A stretch of 64,000 nt of DNA, taken from positions 1 through 64,000 of the forward strand of contig NZ_CP043641.1 in assembly GCF_014217625.1 (NCBI RefSeq). Reading direction: 5' to 3'. Position 1 is the stretch's first letter; each line of letters begins with the position of its first letter. The notes beneath the pieces were generated by a model. The model saw nothing but the letters and a program-made list of their open reading frames with translations. It made no database searches and was not told the origin of the DNA. A program made the translations under genes and the position numbers. Source of the stretch: Leifsonia shinshuensis. GTDB taxonomy: Bacteria; Actinomycetota; Actinomycetes; Actinomycetales; Microbacteriaceae. This document shows positions 34,827 to 43,476 of this stretch, piece by piece.

Positions 34827-36079
34827 CCCACACCTCGACTCCGGCCGTCTTCGCCGAACCCACCCGCCGCGTCCCCGGCCGCTGGATCGCGGCCTTCGCG
34901 GTCGCCTGGCTGGGCGTCTGGATGGCGCAGCTCGCGCCGATCCAGAAGCTGCTGCCCGACCAGGTTCAGGCGCAGCTGCACACCACCTACTGGGTCGACA
35001 ACGTCGTCGCCTTCGGCATCATCTCCGGCATCTCCGGCGTGTGCGCGATCGTCGCGTACCCGCTGACCGGCGCGCTCTCCGACCGCACGACCAGCCGATT
35101 CGGCCGCCGCCGGCCGTGGATCGCCGGCGGCGCGGCGCTGTTCGCGGTCTCGCTCGTGCTGCTCGGCCTGCAGACGACCATGGTCGGGATCGGCGTGTTC
35201 TGGTCGCTCGCGCTCACCGGGTTCTGCGTCCTCACGGCGGCGCTCACCGCGACGATCTCCGACCAGGTGCCGGTCGACCAGCGCGGCTACGTCTCCGGCT
35301 GGATCAGCGCGCCCCAGGCCATCGGGATCATCCTCGGCGTCTCGCTCGTCACTTACGTGTTCGTCGGCGCGCTGGTCGGCTACACGGCGATGGCCGTCCT
35401 TCTGGTGCTGCTCGTGCTGCCGTTCCTGTTCCTCCCGGACACCGTGCTGCCGCCGCACCTGCGCGAGCGGATGACGTTCCGCGGCGTGATCGAGGGGTTG
35501 TGGATCAGCCCGCGCGAGCATCCCGACTTCGGCTGGACGCTGCTCAGCCGCGTGCTGGTGAACTTCGGCAATGCGTTCGGGACGTCGCTGCTGCTGTACT
35601 TCCTGGAGTTCGGGCTCCACGACAAGCACGCCGACGACGACCTCCTCGTGCTGATCCTCATCTACATGGTGTTCGTCATCATCGCGTCGCTCGCGCTCGG
35701 CCGGCTCTCCGACCGGCTCGGGAGACGCAAGGCGTTCGTGTTCGTGTCGTCCGCGCTGCAGGGCGTCGCCGCGCTGCTGCTGGCGTTCGTGCCGCAGCTG
35801 TCGGTCGCGATGGTCGCGGCGGGTCTGCTCGGCCTCGGCTACGGCTGCTTCCTCTCGGTGGACCAGGCGCTCGCCACCCAGGTGCTGCCCGATCCGGAGA
35901 ACCGCGGCAAGGACCTCGGCATCATGAACATCGCTACGGCCGTCCCGCAGGCGATGGCGCCGCTGTTCGGCGCCGCGATCGTCGCGGCGCTGGGCGGCTT
36001 CGTCGGCCTGTTCGTGCTCTCGGCAGTGTTCGCGTTCGCGGGAGCCCTCGCGGTCGCACGGGTGAAGGCGGTGCGCTGA
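34823..36079 (+). CDS. MFS transporter, sugar:cation symporter-like
   Basis: A 418-residue, 12-helix major facilitator superfamily transporter. The GRRRPWIAGG motif after helix 2 (about 94-103) is typical of SLC45/glycoside-type sugar symporters, and GRLSDRLGRRKAF (about 293-305) is the equivalent motif in the second half. ATG 34823 overlaps the TetR stop. Its position before an amino-acid-type PLP aldolase and a sugar-lactone oxidase suggests it imports the operon's substrate, although export is also possible for MFS proteins. Confidence 0.87.
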   Translation: MTHTSTPAVFAEPTRRVPGRWIAAFAVAWLGVWMAQLAPIQKLLPDQVQAQLHTTYWVDNVVAFGIISGISGVCAIVAYPLTGALSDRTTSRFGRRRPWIAGGAALFAVSLVLLGLQTTMVGIGVFWSLALTGFCVLTAALTATISDQVPVDQRGYVSGWISAPQAIGIILGVSLVTYVFVGALVGYTAMAVLLVLLVLPFLFLPDTVLPPHLRERMTFRGVIEGLWISPREHPDFGWTLLSRVLVNFGNAFGTSLLLYFLEFGLHDKHADDDLLVLILIYMVFVIIASLALGRLSDRLGRRKAFVFVSSALQGVAALLLAFVPQLSVAMVAAGLLGLGYGCFLSVDQALATQVLPDPENRGKDLGIMNIATAVPQAMAPLFGAAIVAALGGFVGLFVLSAVFAFAGALAVARVKAVR

Positions 36080-37353
36080 TGACCACGATCGACCTGACCA
36101 CGAAGCCGGCCGCGGCCGAGCGCACCTGGACCACGCCGGACGTGTTCTGGCCCGCCCTCAGCGCGGCGACCACACGGCTCGACCCGGCGTTCGGCGTGCT
36201 GCACCTGCCGGCGCTGCGGCACAACACCCACGACATGCTCCGCCGCGCCGCGGGCAAGCCGATCCGCGTCGCCTCCAAATCGGTGCGCGTGCGTTCGGTG
36301 CTGGACGCCGTGCTCGGCCTCCCGGGGTACGCGGGCGTGCTCGCCTACACGCTGCCGGAGGCGCTGTGGCTGGCGGAGGGCGACGCCGGCCATGCGCCGA
36401 TCGAGGACGTCGTGGTCGGCTACCCGACCGCCGACCGGGCCGCGATCGCGCGGCTCGCGGCCTCGCCCGAGCTGGCCTCCCGGGTCACGCTCATGGTCGA
36501 CTCGGTCGCGCACCTCGACCTCATCGACGCGGTCGTGCCGCCGGCGCAGCGCGCGACGATCCGGCTCTGCCTGGAGCTCGACTCCTCCTGGGACGCGCCG
36601 GTGCTCGGCCACATCGGCGTCTACCGGTCGCCGCTGCACAGCGTCGAGACCGTGCGTGCGGTCGCGGAGGCGATCGTCCGGCGGCCCGGCTTCGCGCTGG
36701 TCGGGATGATGGGATACGAGGCGCAGATCGCCGGCCAGGGCGACAACCCGCCCGGCCGCCCGGCGTGGGGCGCGACGCTGCGCTGGATGCAGAAGAATTC
36801 GCGCGAGGAGCTGATCGAGCGCCGCGGGGAGGCCGTGGCCGCCGTGCGCGCGATCGCCGACCTGGAGTTCGTGAACGGCGGAGGCACCGGCTCGCTGGAG
36901 TTCACCGCCTCCGACCCGTCCGTGACCGAGATCGCGGCGGGAAGCGGCCTGTTCGGCGGCCACCTGTTCGACACCTACCGCGGCTTCCGTCCGGCGCCCG
37001 CGGCGTCGTTCGCGCTGTCGGTGGTGCGCCGGCCGGACGAGCGCACGGCGACGCTGCTCGGCGGCGGCTGGATCGCCTCCGGCCCTCCCGCCCCCGACCG
37101 CCTCCCGAGGATCGAGTGGCCGACGGGCCTGTCGATGGTCGAGCGCGAGATGGCGGGGGAGGTGCAGACGCCGGTCACCGGAGCGGCGGCGGGCATCCTC
37201 CGCGTCGGCGACCGGGTCTGGCTGCGGCACACGAAGTCGGGCGAGCTCAGCGAGCACGTGAACGACTTCCACCTGGTCGACGCCGTGGACGGCCGCGCGA
37301 CGGTCACCGGCTCCATCCCGAGCTACCGCGGCGAGGGGAAGGTGTTCCTGTGA
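36079..37353 (+). CDS. amino acid deaminase/aldolase (alanine racemase fold, PLP)
   Basis: A 424-residue fold type III PLP enzyme related to D-threonine aldolase and D-serine dehydratase. The PLP lysine is expected in IRVASKSVRV (about 61-70). MVDSVAHLDLID (about 138-149), LVGMMGYEAQIAG (about 210-222) and VNGGGTGSLE (about 272-281) line the barrel. Such proteins are annotated as amino acid deaminase/aldolase, but their physiological substrate is not settled. The TGATG overlap with the MFS gene and the GTG overlap with the lactone oxidase gene show strict coupling. Confidence 0.85.
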   Translation: MTTIDLTTKPAAAERTWTTPDVFWPALSAATTRLDPAFGVLHLPALRHNTHDMLRRAAGKPIRVASKSVRVRSVLDAVLGLPGYAGVLAYTLPEALWLAEGDAGHAPIEDVVVGYPTADRAAIARLAASPELASRVTLMVDSVAHLDLIDAVVPPAQRATIRLCLELDSSWDAPVLGHIGVYRSPLHSVETVRAVAEAIVRRPGFALVGMMGYEAQIAGQGDNPPGRPAWGATLRWMQKNSREELIERRGEAVAAVRAIADLEFVNGGGTGSLEFTASDPSVTEIAAGSGLFGGHLFDTYRGFRPAPAASFALSVVRRPDERTATLLGGGWIASGPPAPDRLPRIEWPTGLSMVEREMAGEVQTPVTGAAAGILRVGDRVWLRHTKSGELSEHVNDFHLVDAVDGRATVTGSIPSYRGEGKVFL

Positions 37354-38681
37354 CGGCGAACAACGGCGCCCAATGGCGAAACGGCACGTGGCGCAACTGG
37401 GGCCGCAGCGAGTCCATCAGGCCGCAGCGCGTCGAGCGCCCGCGCGACGCGGAGGCCGTTCAGCGCGCCGTCGCTGCCGCGGCGAAGCAGGGGATGCGCG
37501 TCAAGGCGGTCGGCGCCGGGCACAGCTTCACCGGGATCGCGGCGGCGCCGGGCGTGCTGCTCGACCTGGAGGACGTCAGCGGCGTCCTCGACGTCGACCT
37601 GGAGCGCGGCCGGGTGCGCCTCGCCGCGGGCACGCGCCTCCACCAGCTGCCGCGGCTGCTGCGCCCGTACGGGCTCGCGCTGGAGAACATGGGCGACATC
37701 GACCGCCAGACCATCGCAGGCGCGACCTCCACGGGCACGCACGGCACCGGCGGCTCCTTCGGCGGCCTGGCGACGCAGATCGTCGCGGTCACCCTCGTCA
37801 CCGGCACAGGCGAGCTCCTGACGATCAGCGAGGACGAGAACGCCGAGCTGCTGCCCGCCGCCCGTCTCGGGCTCGGCGCGCTCGGCGTCATCGTCGACGT
37901 CACGATCCAGTGCGTGCCGGCGTACCTGCTCCAGGCGGTGGAGCGTCCCGAGCCGCTCCAGCAGGTGCTCGACAGCTATCTGGAGCGCTCGGCGGCGGAG
38001 CACCACTTCGAGTTCTACTGGTTCCCGCACACCGAGACCGGCCTGACCAAGACCAACACCCGGCTGCCGCTCACCGAGCAGCGCGCCCCGCTGTCGGCGG
38101 CCGGCCGCTGGGTGGACGACGAACTGCTCGCCAACGGCGTCTACCGCGGCGTCTGCGCGGTCGGGACGATCGTTCCGGGCGTCATCCCGCCGTTCAGCCG
38201 GCTCGCCCAGAGGCTCACCGGCAACCGCGACTTCACCGACCACTCGCCGCGCGTCTTCGTCACCAACCGCACCGTGCGGTTCCGGGAGATGGAATACGCG
38301 CTGCCGCGGGAGGCCGTGCCGGAGGCGCTCGCCGAGGTGAAGGCGCTCATCGAGCGGAAGGGCTGGCGCATCTCCTTCCCGATCGAGGTCCGCTCGGCCG
38401 CGGCCGACGAGAACTGGCTGTCGACGGCGCATGGACGGGAGACCGGCTACATCGCGGTGCACCGCTACTACCGGGAGGACCCGACCGAGTACTTCACGGC
38501 GGTCGAGGAGATCATGAAGGCCCACGACGGCCGCCCGCACTGGGGGAAGCTGCACTACCGCGACGCCGGGTCGCTGCGGGCGGCGTATCCGCGCTTCGAC
38601 GACTTCCTCGCCGTGCGCGACCGCCTCGACCCGGACCGCCGCTTCGAGAACGCCTACCTCCGCCGCGTCCTCGGCGCCTGA
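37350..38681 (+). CDS. D-arabinono-1,4-lactone oxidase family protein (FAD)
   Basis: A 443-residue FAD-linked oxidase of the aldonolactone oxidase family. The N-terminal FAD domain has VGAGHSFTGI (about 51-60), where the histidine is the covalent FAD site in relatives, and ATSTGTHGTGGSFG (about 127-140). The C-terminal ALO domain ends with HWGKLHY and DPDRRFENAYLRR. It would oxidise a sugar lactone or alditol using oxygen. GTG 37350 overlaps the preceding stop. The pairing with a deaminase/aldolase recurs in actinobacteria, but the pathway is undefined. Confidence 0.88.
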   Translation: MTANNGAQWRNGTWRNWGRSESIRPQRVERPRDAEAVQRAVAAAAKQGMRVKAVGAGHSFTGIAAAPGVLLDLEDVSGVLDVDLERGRVRLAAGTRLHQLPRLLRPYGLALENMGDIDRQTIAGATSTGTHGTGGSFGGLATQIVAVTLVTGTGELLTISEDENAELLPAARLGLGALGVIVDVTIQCVPAYLLQAVERPEPLQQVLDSYLERSAAEHHFEFYWFPHTETGLTKTNTRLPLTEQRAPLSAAGRWVDDELLANGVYRGVCAVGTIVPGVIPPFSRLAQRLTGNRDFTDHSPRVFVTNRTVRFREMEYALPREAVPEALAEVKALIERKGWRISFPIEVRSAAADENWLSTAHGRETGYIAVHRYYREDPTEYFTAVEEIMKAHDGRPHWGKLHYRDAGSLRAAYPRFDDFLAVRDRLDPDRRFENAYLRRVLGA

Positions 38682-38696
38682 GCCCTCCGCCGGGCG

Positions 38697-39431
38697 CTAG
38701 GGCGTTCGGCGTTGCAGGGTGAGGGCGCCGACGACGACGGCGCCGACGGCGAACGCGCCGATGATCAGGAGCTGGCCGCCGATGTACGCGGCGTCGTGGG
38801 AGTCCGTGGAGACGGCGTTCAGGGCGTCGACGGCGTGCGAGAGCGGGAGCCAGTCGCTGATCTGGCGCAGGCCGTCCGGGAGCTGGTCGCGCGGGATGAA
38901 GATGCCGCCGAGCAGGATCTGCGGGAACACGATCACCGGCATGAACTGCACGACCTGGAACTCGGTGCGCGCGAACGCGCTGGCGAACAGGCCCAGCGTG
39001 CTGCCGAGCACGGCGTCGGTGACGGCGACCGCGACCATCAGCCACGGGTCGCCCTTGATCTCCAGGCCGCACACCCAGACGGCGTAGCCGACGGCGACGA
39101 GCGACTGGACGATCGCGAGCAGGCCGAAGGCGAGGGTGTAGCCGAGGATGAAGTCGCCGCGGCCGAGCGGCATCGACAGCAGCCGCTCGAGGGTGCCGGT
39201 GCGGCGCTCGCGCAGCGTCGTGATGCTGGTCACCAGGAACATGACGATGAACGGGAACAGCGCGACGATGGCCGGCCCGATCGTCGCGAACACCGGGGTG
39301 TCCGTGAAGATCCAGGCGACCAGCCCGATCAGGAGGCTCGGCACGACCACGAGCAGGCCGATCGTGCGCGGGTCGTGCCGGATCTGCGTGAGCACGCGGC
39401 CGGCGGTCGCGAGGGTGCGGGTGGGGTTCAT
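38697..39431 (-). CDS. ABC-2 type transporter permease
   Basis: A 244-residue membrane subunit with six helices. The TTLRERRTGTLERLLSMPLGRGDFILGY-type segment (about 72-99) after the second helix is the conserved cytoplasmic loop of ABC-2 permeases (DrrB/NodJ type), and a large C-terminal half contains LGGIFIPRDQLP. It forms an exporter with the ATPase encoded just upstream (4-bp overlap at 39428-39431). Drug, lipid or polysaccharide export are all possible. Confidence 0.9.
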   Translation of the reverse strand: MNPTRTLATAGRVLTQIRHDPRTIGLLVVVPSLLIGLVAWIFTDTPVFATIGPAIVALFPFIVMFLVTSITTLRERRTGTLERLLSMPLGRGDFILGYTLAFGLLAIVQSLVAVGYAVWVCGLEIKGDPWLMVAVAVTDAVLGSTLGLFASAFARTEFQVVQFMPVIVFPQILLGGIFIPRDQLPDGLRQISDWLPLSHAVDALNAVSTDSHDAAYIGGQLLIIGAFAVGAVVVGALTLQRRTP

Positions 39432-40261
39432 CGGGCGGCCTCCCCGTGCTGATCGTGGCGGTGCTCGGCCTCTTCATTGGCGTCGTCCGCCCCTTCGCCC
39501 AGCGCGTGCCGGGGATGGTGCCGCCGCAGCAGCGTCAGGAACGCGCCTTCCGCGTCCGCCGCGCCGGTCTCCGCCAGCAGCTCCTCCGGGGTCGTGTCGG
39601 CGAGGATGGCGCCCTCCCGCATCAGCAGCAGCCGGTCGCAGCGGGTCGCCTCGTCCATGACGTGGCTGGAGATCAGGAGGCTGGTGCCGCTGTCGGCCAG
39701 CCGGTGGAACAGCGTCCAGAGCTCGACGCGCAGCAGCGGGTCGAGGCCGACCGTCGGCTCGTCCAGCACCAGGAGGTCGGGGGAGCCGAGCAGCGCCGCG
39801 GCGAGCGAGACCCGGCTGCGCTGGCCTCCCGAGAGCGTCGAGACCAGCTGCCCGGCGTTCGCGCCGAGGTCGGTGGCCTCGATGGCGCGGTCGACGTCCG
39901 CCTTGCCGGCGCCGAGCACGCTGCGGAAGTACGCCAGGTTCTGCCGCACCGTCAGGTCGTCGTAGACGCTCGCCGCCTGCGTCACATAGCCGACCCGGTG
40001 ACGCAGCGGGGACGAGCCGGCCGGCTCGCCGAGCACCTCCACCGTGCCGCCGGCCACGCGCTGCACGCCGACGATCGAGCGCATCAGCGTCGTCTTGCCG
40101 CAGCCGCTCGGCCCGAGGAGCCCGACGACCTGCCCGCGCGGGATGCGCAGATCGAGCCCGTCCAGCACGGTCGTCCGGCCGCGCTTCACGCGCAGTCCCT
40201 CGATCACGACGGCGGCGTCTCCGACGAGCTCGCTGCCGGCGGCCGGCGATGAATTCATCAT
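39428..40261 (-). CDS. ABC transporter ATP-binding protein (DrrA-like)
   Basis: A 277-residue ATPase with Walker A GPSGCGKTT (about 49-57), signature LSGGQRSRV (about 148-156), Walker B LLVLDEPT (about 168-175) and the H-loop SSHVMDEA. The C-terminal tail is His/Glu/Asp-rich, unlike the core. It belongs to the DrrA/NatA class of exporters. Two adjacent ATGs (40261 and 40258) can start it. AATAAT lies 7 nt before the first, suggesting a leaderless mRNA, and both lie within the 20-bp palindrome. Confidence 0.92.
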   Translation of the reverse strand: MMNSSPAAGSELVGDAAVVIEGLRVKRGRTTVLDGLDLRIPRGQVVGLLGPSGCGKTTLMRSIVGVQRVAGGTVEVLGEPAGSSPLRHRVGYVTQAASVYDDLTVRQNLAYFRSVLGAGKADVDRAIEATDLGANAGQLVSTLSGGQRSRVSLAAALLGSPDLLVLDEPTVGLDPLLRVELWTLFHRLADSGTSLLISSHVMDEATRCDRLLLMREGAILADTTPEELLAETGAADAEGAFLTLLRRHHPRHALGEGADDANEEAEHRHDQHGEAAR

Positions 40262-40271
40262 GTGATGAATT
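40252..40271 (-). promoter_or_regulatory. 20-bp perfect palindrome at the ABC exporter start
   Basis: AATTCATCA-TG-TGATGAATT is a perfect 9-bp inverted repeat. It covers both candidate start codons of the ATPase gene and the stop codon region of the upstream TetR gene, and it abuts the AATAAT -10. A bound TetR dimer would block the internal promoter directly. This is the natural candidate operator for the adjacent regulator. Confidence 0.75.
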
Positions 40272-40914
40272 ATTCGCCCGGACCGCGCCCTCCGTCAACA
40301 TCCCCGAACAGATGCCACTGGATGACCGGGCCGACCCGGCGCGCGACCTCGTCCGGAGACGCGCTCGCGATCGGCTCGAGCTTGAGGGCGTACCGCGTCA
40401 TCAGCACGCCGACGATCTGGGAGGCGGCCAGATCGGCGCGCAGATCGGCGTCCTCCGCGTGCGTGAGCGCGGCCAGCCGGGTGAACACCTCCCTGGTGAG
40501 GAACTCGCGCAGCATCCGGGTCCCCGGGCCGCTGCTCAGCACGGTGCGCAGGATCAGCACCATCCGGGCGGCCGCCCGGTCGTCCTGCAACTGGGTGAGC
40601 AGGTAGCGGACGAGCGTCTCGCCGACCTCCTCCCGTGGCGCCCCGAGCACGACGCTCAGCACGCGGTCGGGCCGCAGCGGGGCCTCCAGCGTCGCGGCGA
40701 ACAGGTCGGCCTTGTCGTCGAAGTAGTGGTGCACCAGCGCCGAGTCGACGCCCGCCCGCCGGGCGACCGCGCGCAGGGAGGCGGCCTCGTACCCGCGCTC
40801 GGTGAACTCCTCCGCCGCGGCGCGCACGATGGCCGAGCGTGTGGAGGCCGCGCCGCGCTCCTTGCGCGGCCGGCCCCGCCTGCGGCGTTCGGCGACCTCA
40901 CTCACGCTTGTCAT
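40270..40914 (-). CDS. TetR family transcriptional regulator
   Basis: A 214-residue regulator. A very basic arm (RRRRGRPRKERG, about 10-21) precedes the TetR helix-turn-helix (about 23-70: IVRAAAEEFTERGYEAASLRAVARRAGVDSALVHHYFDDKADL), then a helical ligand domain with a long hydrophobic stretch. The start 40914 is preferred to a longer frame because the product then begins shortly before the basic arm. It ends next to the 20-bp palindrome and the ABC exporter genes, which it probably represses. Confidence 0.88.
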   Translation of the reverse strand: MTSVSEVAERRRRGRPRKERGAASTRSAIVRAAAEEFTERGYEAASLRAVARRAGVDSALVHHYFDDKADLFAATLEAPLRPDRVLSVVLGAPREEVGETLVRYLLTQLQDDRAAARMVLILRTVLSSGPGTRMLREFLTREVFTRLAALTHAEDADLRADLAASQIVGVLMTRYALKLEPIASASPDEVARRVGPVIQWHLFGDVDGGRGPGE

Positions 40915-41057
40915 TGTGCACCCCGGACCGGGTGCGCTGTCCATCCGCATTGCGGTTGCTTCGAGTGTGATGGGAAGCCCGTGGGAGGCGCATCCGTCCC
41001 CGTTAGGATGCTGTTCAGCGCAGTCGATCGGCGCTTTCACGCTTAGGAGTTCCCGCA

Positions 41058-41624
41058 ATGGAATGGCTCATTCCGGTCATCATCGTCGTCGTGCTCGTCG
41101 CGATCATCGGAATCTACTTCTGGGCCACGTACAACTCGCTCGTCACGCTCAAGGTGCGGGTCGACGAGGCGTGGAGCGACATCACGGTGCAGCTGAAGCG
41201 CCGTGCCGACCTCATCCCGAACCTCATCGAGACCGTCAAGGGCTACGCCGCGCACGAGCGCGGGGTCTTCGAGTCGGTCACCAAGGCGCGCGCCGAGACG
41301 CTGTCGGCGCAGACGCCGGGTGAGGCGTCCGTGGCCGAGGGGCACATGCAGACCGCGCTGAAGAGCATCTTCGCCGTGGCCGAGGCCTACCCGCAGCTCC
41401 AGGCGAGCCAGAACTTCCTGCGCCTGCAGGCCGACCTGGTCGACACCGAGGACAAGATCCAGGCCTCGCGCCGGTTCTACAACGGCGGCGTGCGCGAGTT
41501 CAACACCAAGATCAAGGTCTTCCCGAACAACCTGTTCGCGCGTCGTCTGGGCTTCACCGAGCGCGAGTTCTTCGAGGTCGACAACCTGGCGGCGATCGCC
41601 GAGCCGCCGCGCGTTCAGTTCTAG
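41058..41624 (+). CDS. lemA: LemA family protein
   Basis: A 188-residue LemA protein with one N-terminal membrane helix (about 4-25) and an alpha-helical bundle outside or inside the membrane. The landmarks are NSLVTLKVRVDEAWSDITVQLKRRADLIPNLI-like (about 26-57, containing the family's VDEAWSDI) and FYNGGVREFN (about 148-157) followed by FPNNLFARRLGF. TAGGAT (41004-41009) is a -10 candidate and AGGAG precedes ATG 41058. The htpX gene follows after 7 bp, a common association in envelope protein quality control. Confidence 0.92.
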   Translation: MEWLIPVIIVVVLVAIIGIYFWATYNSLVTLKVRVDEAWSDITVQLKRRADLIPNLIETVKGYAAHERGVFESVTKARAETLSAQTPGEASVAEGHMQTALKSIFAVAEAYPQLQASQNFLRLQADLVDTEDKIQASRRFYNGGVREFNTKIKVFPNNLFARRLGFTEREFFEVDNLAAIAEPPRVQF

Positions 41625-41631
41625 GGCGTCG

Positions 41632-42522
41632 ATGTACAGGGCAATCGCCAGGAACAAGCGCAACACCGTCTTCATCGTCCTGCTGTTCCTGATCCTCATC
41701 GGTGCGCTCGGATGGCTGTTCTCGGTCATCTACAACAGCTGGGCGATCCTGGCCTGGGTCGGGATCGGCGCGATCGTCTACGCCGTCTTCCAGTACTTCA
41801 TGGCCTCCAGCCAGGCGCTCAGCATGTCGGGCGCGGTCCCGATCACCAAGGCGGACAACCCGCGGCTCTGGAATGTGGTCGAGAACCTGTCGATCACGAC
41901 CGGGACGCCGATGCCGGCGGTCTACATCATCAACGACCCCGCGCCGAACGCCTTCGCCACCGGCCGCGACCCGCAGCACGCGTCGGTCGCCGCGACCACC
42001 GGCCTGCTCGACATCATGAACGACGCCGAGCTGGAGGGCGTCATGGCGCACGAGCTCGGGCACGTGCGCAACTACGACATCCGGCTCTCGATGATCGTCT
42101 TCGGCCTCACCGTCGCCATCGGCCTGATCGCCGACATCTTCGTGCGGATGGCGTTCTTCGGCGGCAACAACCGCAACAACAACGGCGGCGGGGGCGGCAA
42201 CCCCATCGTCCTGGTCTTCGGCCTTGTCGCCGCGATCATCGCGCCGCTGGTGGCGACGCTCGTGCAGCTCGCGGTCTCGCGCCAGCGCGAGTACCTCGCC
42301 GACGCCACCGGGGCGATGACGACGCGGCACCCGGACGCGCTCGCGAGCGCGCTGCTCAAGCTGCAGGACTACGGCCGGCCGATGCGCCGCCAGAACAGCA
42401 GCATGGCGCACCTGTGGATCGCGGAGCCGCTCAAGCCCGGCCTGATGAGCCGGCTGTTCTCGACGCACCCGCCCATCCCCGAGCGCGTCGACCGCCTCGA
42501 GAAGATGGGCTCGACCTTCTAG
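41632..42522 (+). CDS. htpX: zinc metalloprotease HtpX
   Basis: A 296-residue membrane-bound M48 protease that degrades misfolded membrane proteins. Two N-terminal helices (about 11-33 and 37-57) precede the zinc motif HELGH (140-144), with the third ligand glutamate in SRQREYLADA (about 220-229) after two more helices. A Gly/Asn-rich loop (about 176-188) sits between the helices. It ends HPPIPERVDRLEKM as in the family. The stop at 42520-42522 is 4 bp before the 75-bp tandem array. Confidence 0.95.
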   Translation: MYRAIARNKRNTVFIVLLFLILIGALGWLFSVIYNSWAILAWVGIGAIVYAVFQYFMASSQALSMSGAVPITKADNPRLWNVVENLSITTGTPMPAVYIINDPAPNAFATGRDPQHASVAATTGLLDIMNDAELEGVMAHELGHVRNYDIRLSMIVFGLTVAIGLIADIFVRMAFFGGNNRNNNGGGGGNPIVLVFGLVAAIIAPLVATLVQLAVSRQREYLADATGAMTTRHPDALASALLKLQDYGRPMRRQNSSMAHLWIAEPLKPGLMSRLFSTHPPIPERVDRLEKMGSTF

Positions 42523-42525
42523 CCA

Positions 42526-42990
42526 CATTCGCGCCGAATCTGCGCTTTCGCGGCGTCATTCGCGCGATTCGTCACGAATGCGGGTGTGGAGGGTCTGCGC
42601 GATTCGTGCCGAATGTGCACTTTCGCGGTGCCATTCGCGCGATTCGTCACGAATGCGGGTGTGGAGGGTGCGCGCGATTCGTGCCGAATGTGCACTTTCG
42701 CGGTGCCATTCGCGCGATTCGTCACGAATGCGGGTGTGGAGGGTGCGCGCGATTCGTGCCGAATGTGCGCTATCGCGGTGCCATTCGCGCGATTCGTCAC
42801 GAATGCGGGGGTGGAGGGTCTGCGCGATTCGTGCCGAATGTGCGCTTTCGCGGTGCCATTCGCGCGATTCGTCACGAATGCGAAGGTGGAGAGTTCGCGC
42901 GATTCGTGCCGAATGTGCGCTATCGCGGTGCCATTCGCGCGATTCGTCACGAATGTGGGCGTGGAGGGTTTGCGCGATTCGTGACGAATG
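42526..42990. repeat. 75-bp tandem array of paired palindromes (six periods)
   Basis: The palindrome GATTCGTGCCGAATG starts at 42601, 42676, 42751, 42826 and 42901, with degenerate edge copies at 42526 and 42976, exactly 75 bp apart. Its partner GATTCGTCACGAATG starts at 42566, 42641, 42716, 42791, 42866 and 42941. Each partner follows its mate by 40 bp and precedes the next by 35 bp. Linkers are nearly identical between units. The array fills the gap between convergent htpX and the gene at 43000. Because 75 is divisible by 3, long false reading frames cross it on both strands. Confidence 0.95.
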
Positions 42991-42999
42991 TCGGGGCGG

Positions 43000-43428
43000 T
43001 CAGGCCTCGGCGGCCTCCAGCTCGGCGGTGCCGGTGTAGCGGTAGCGCACGCGGGTGCCGACGGCGCGCTCGTCCACCGGGCGCCACTCGGTGCCCGCGT
43101 TGTTCGAGCCGTCGACCACGTCGATGTCGCGGATGAGGTCGGCGGGGGCGCCGTCGCGGTAGCCGGTGATGACCTCCGCATAGACGGACGAGTCCGGGTT
43201 CAGCAGCACCGCGATGTAGTGGCTGGACTCGCGCACGTCGTCGGTCGTCACCCAGATGCGGTTGTCGAACTGCACGTGCGCGCGACCGTCCTCGCCCCGT
43301 TTCACTCCGGTCACGATGCCGTCGAGCCAGCGTTCGCCGTCGCGGTAGGCGAAGAGCTCGCGCATGGGCTGTTCGTAGTCGGCCTCATCGGCCCCGTCGG
43401 CGTCCAGGTACTCCAGCGGTGAACTCAT
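43000..43428 (-). CDS. conserved hypothetical protein
   Basis: A 142-residue acidic, soluble protein. It begins with MSSPLEYLDAD and has a probable beta-rich core containing RDGERWLDGIVTGVKRG (about 30-46), VQFDNRIWVTTDDVR and ESSHYIAVLLNPDSS, then EWRPVDERAVGTRVRYRYTG. No enzymatic or binding motif is apparent and I do not recognise a named family with certainty. TAAGGT (43436-43441, minus strand) ends 7 nt before ATG 43428, which decides this start over a GTG three codons earlier. It ends 10 bp from the tandem array. Confidence 0.75.
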   Translation of the reverse strand: MSSPLEYLDADGADEADYEQPMRELFAYRDGERWLDGIVTGVKRGEDGRAHVQFDNRIWVTTDDVRESSHYIAVLLNPDSSVYAEVITGYRDGAPADLIRDIDVVDGSNNAGTEWRPVDERAVGTRVRYRYTGTAELEAAEA

Positions 43429-43476
43429 GCCCCGCACCTTACCCCCGCACCCGGCGGCGCCGCGAGGGAGAAACCC

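Noticed and set aside
42526..42990. CRISPR array
   Set aside because: The palindromes are regular, but the 20- and 25-bp linkers are nearly identical between units; CRISPR spacers differ. No Cas genes are in the window.
42519..43181. Long open frames (up to about 220 codons) across the 75-bp array on both strands
   Set aside because: They arise because the unit length is divisible by three. The 25-residue peptide repeats appear in several frames, and there is no start signal or conserved domain.
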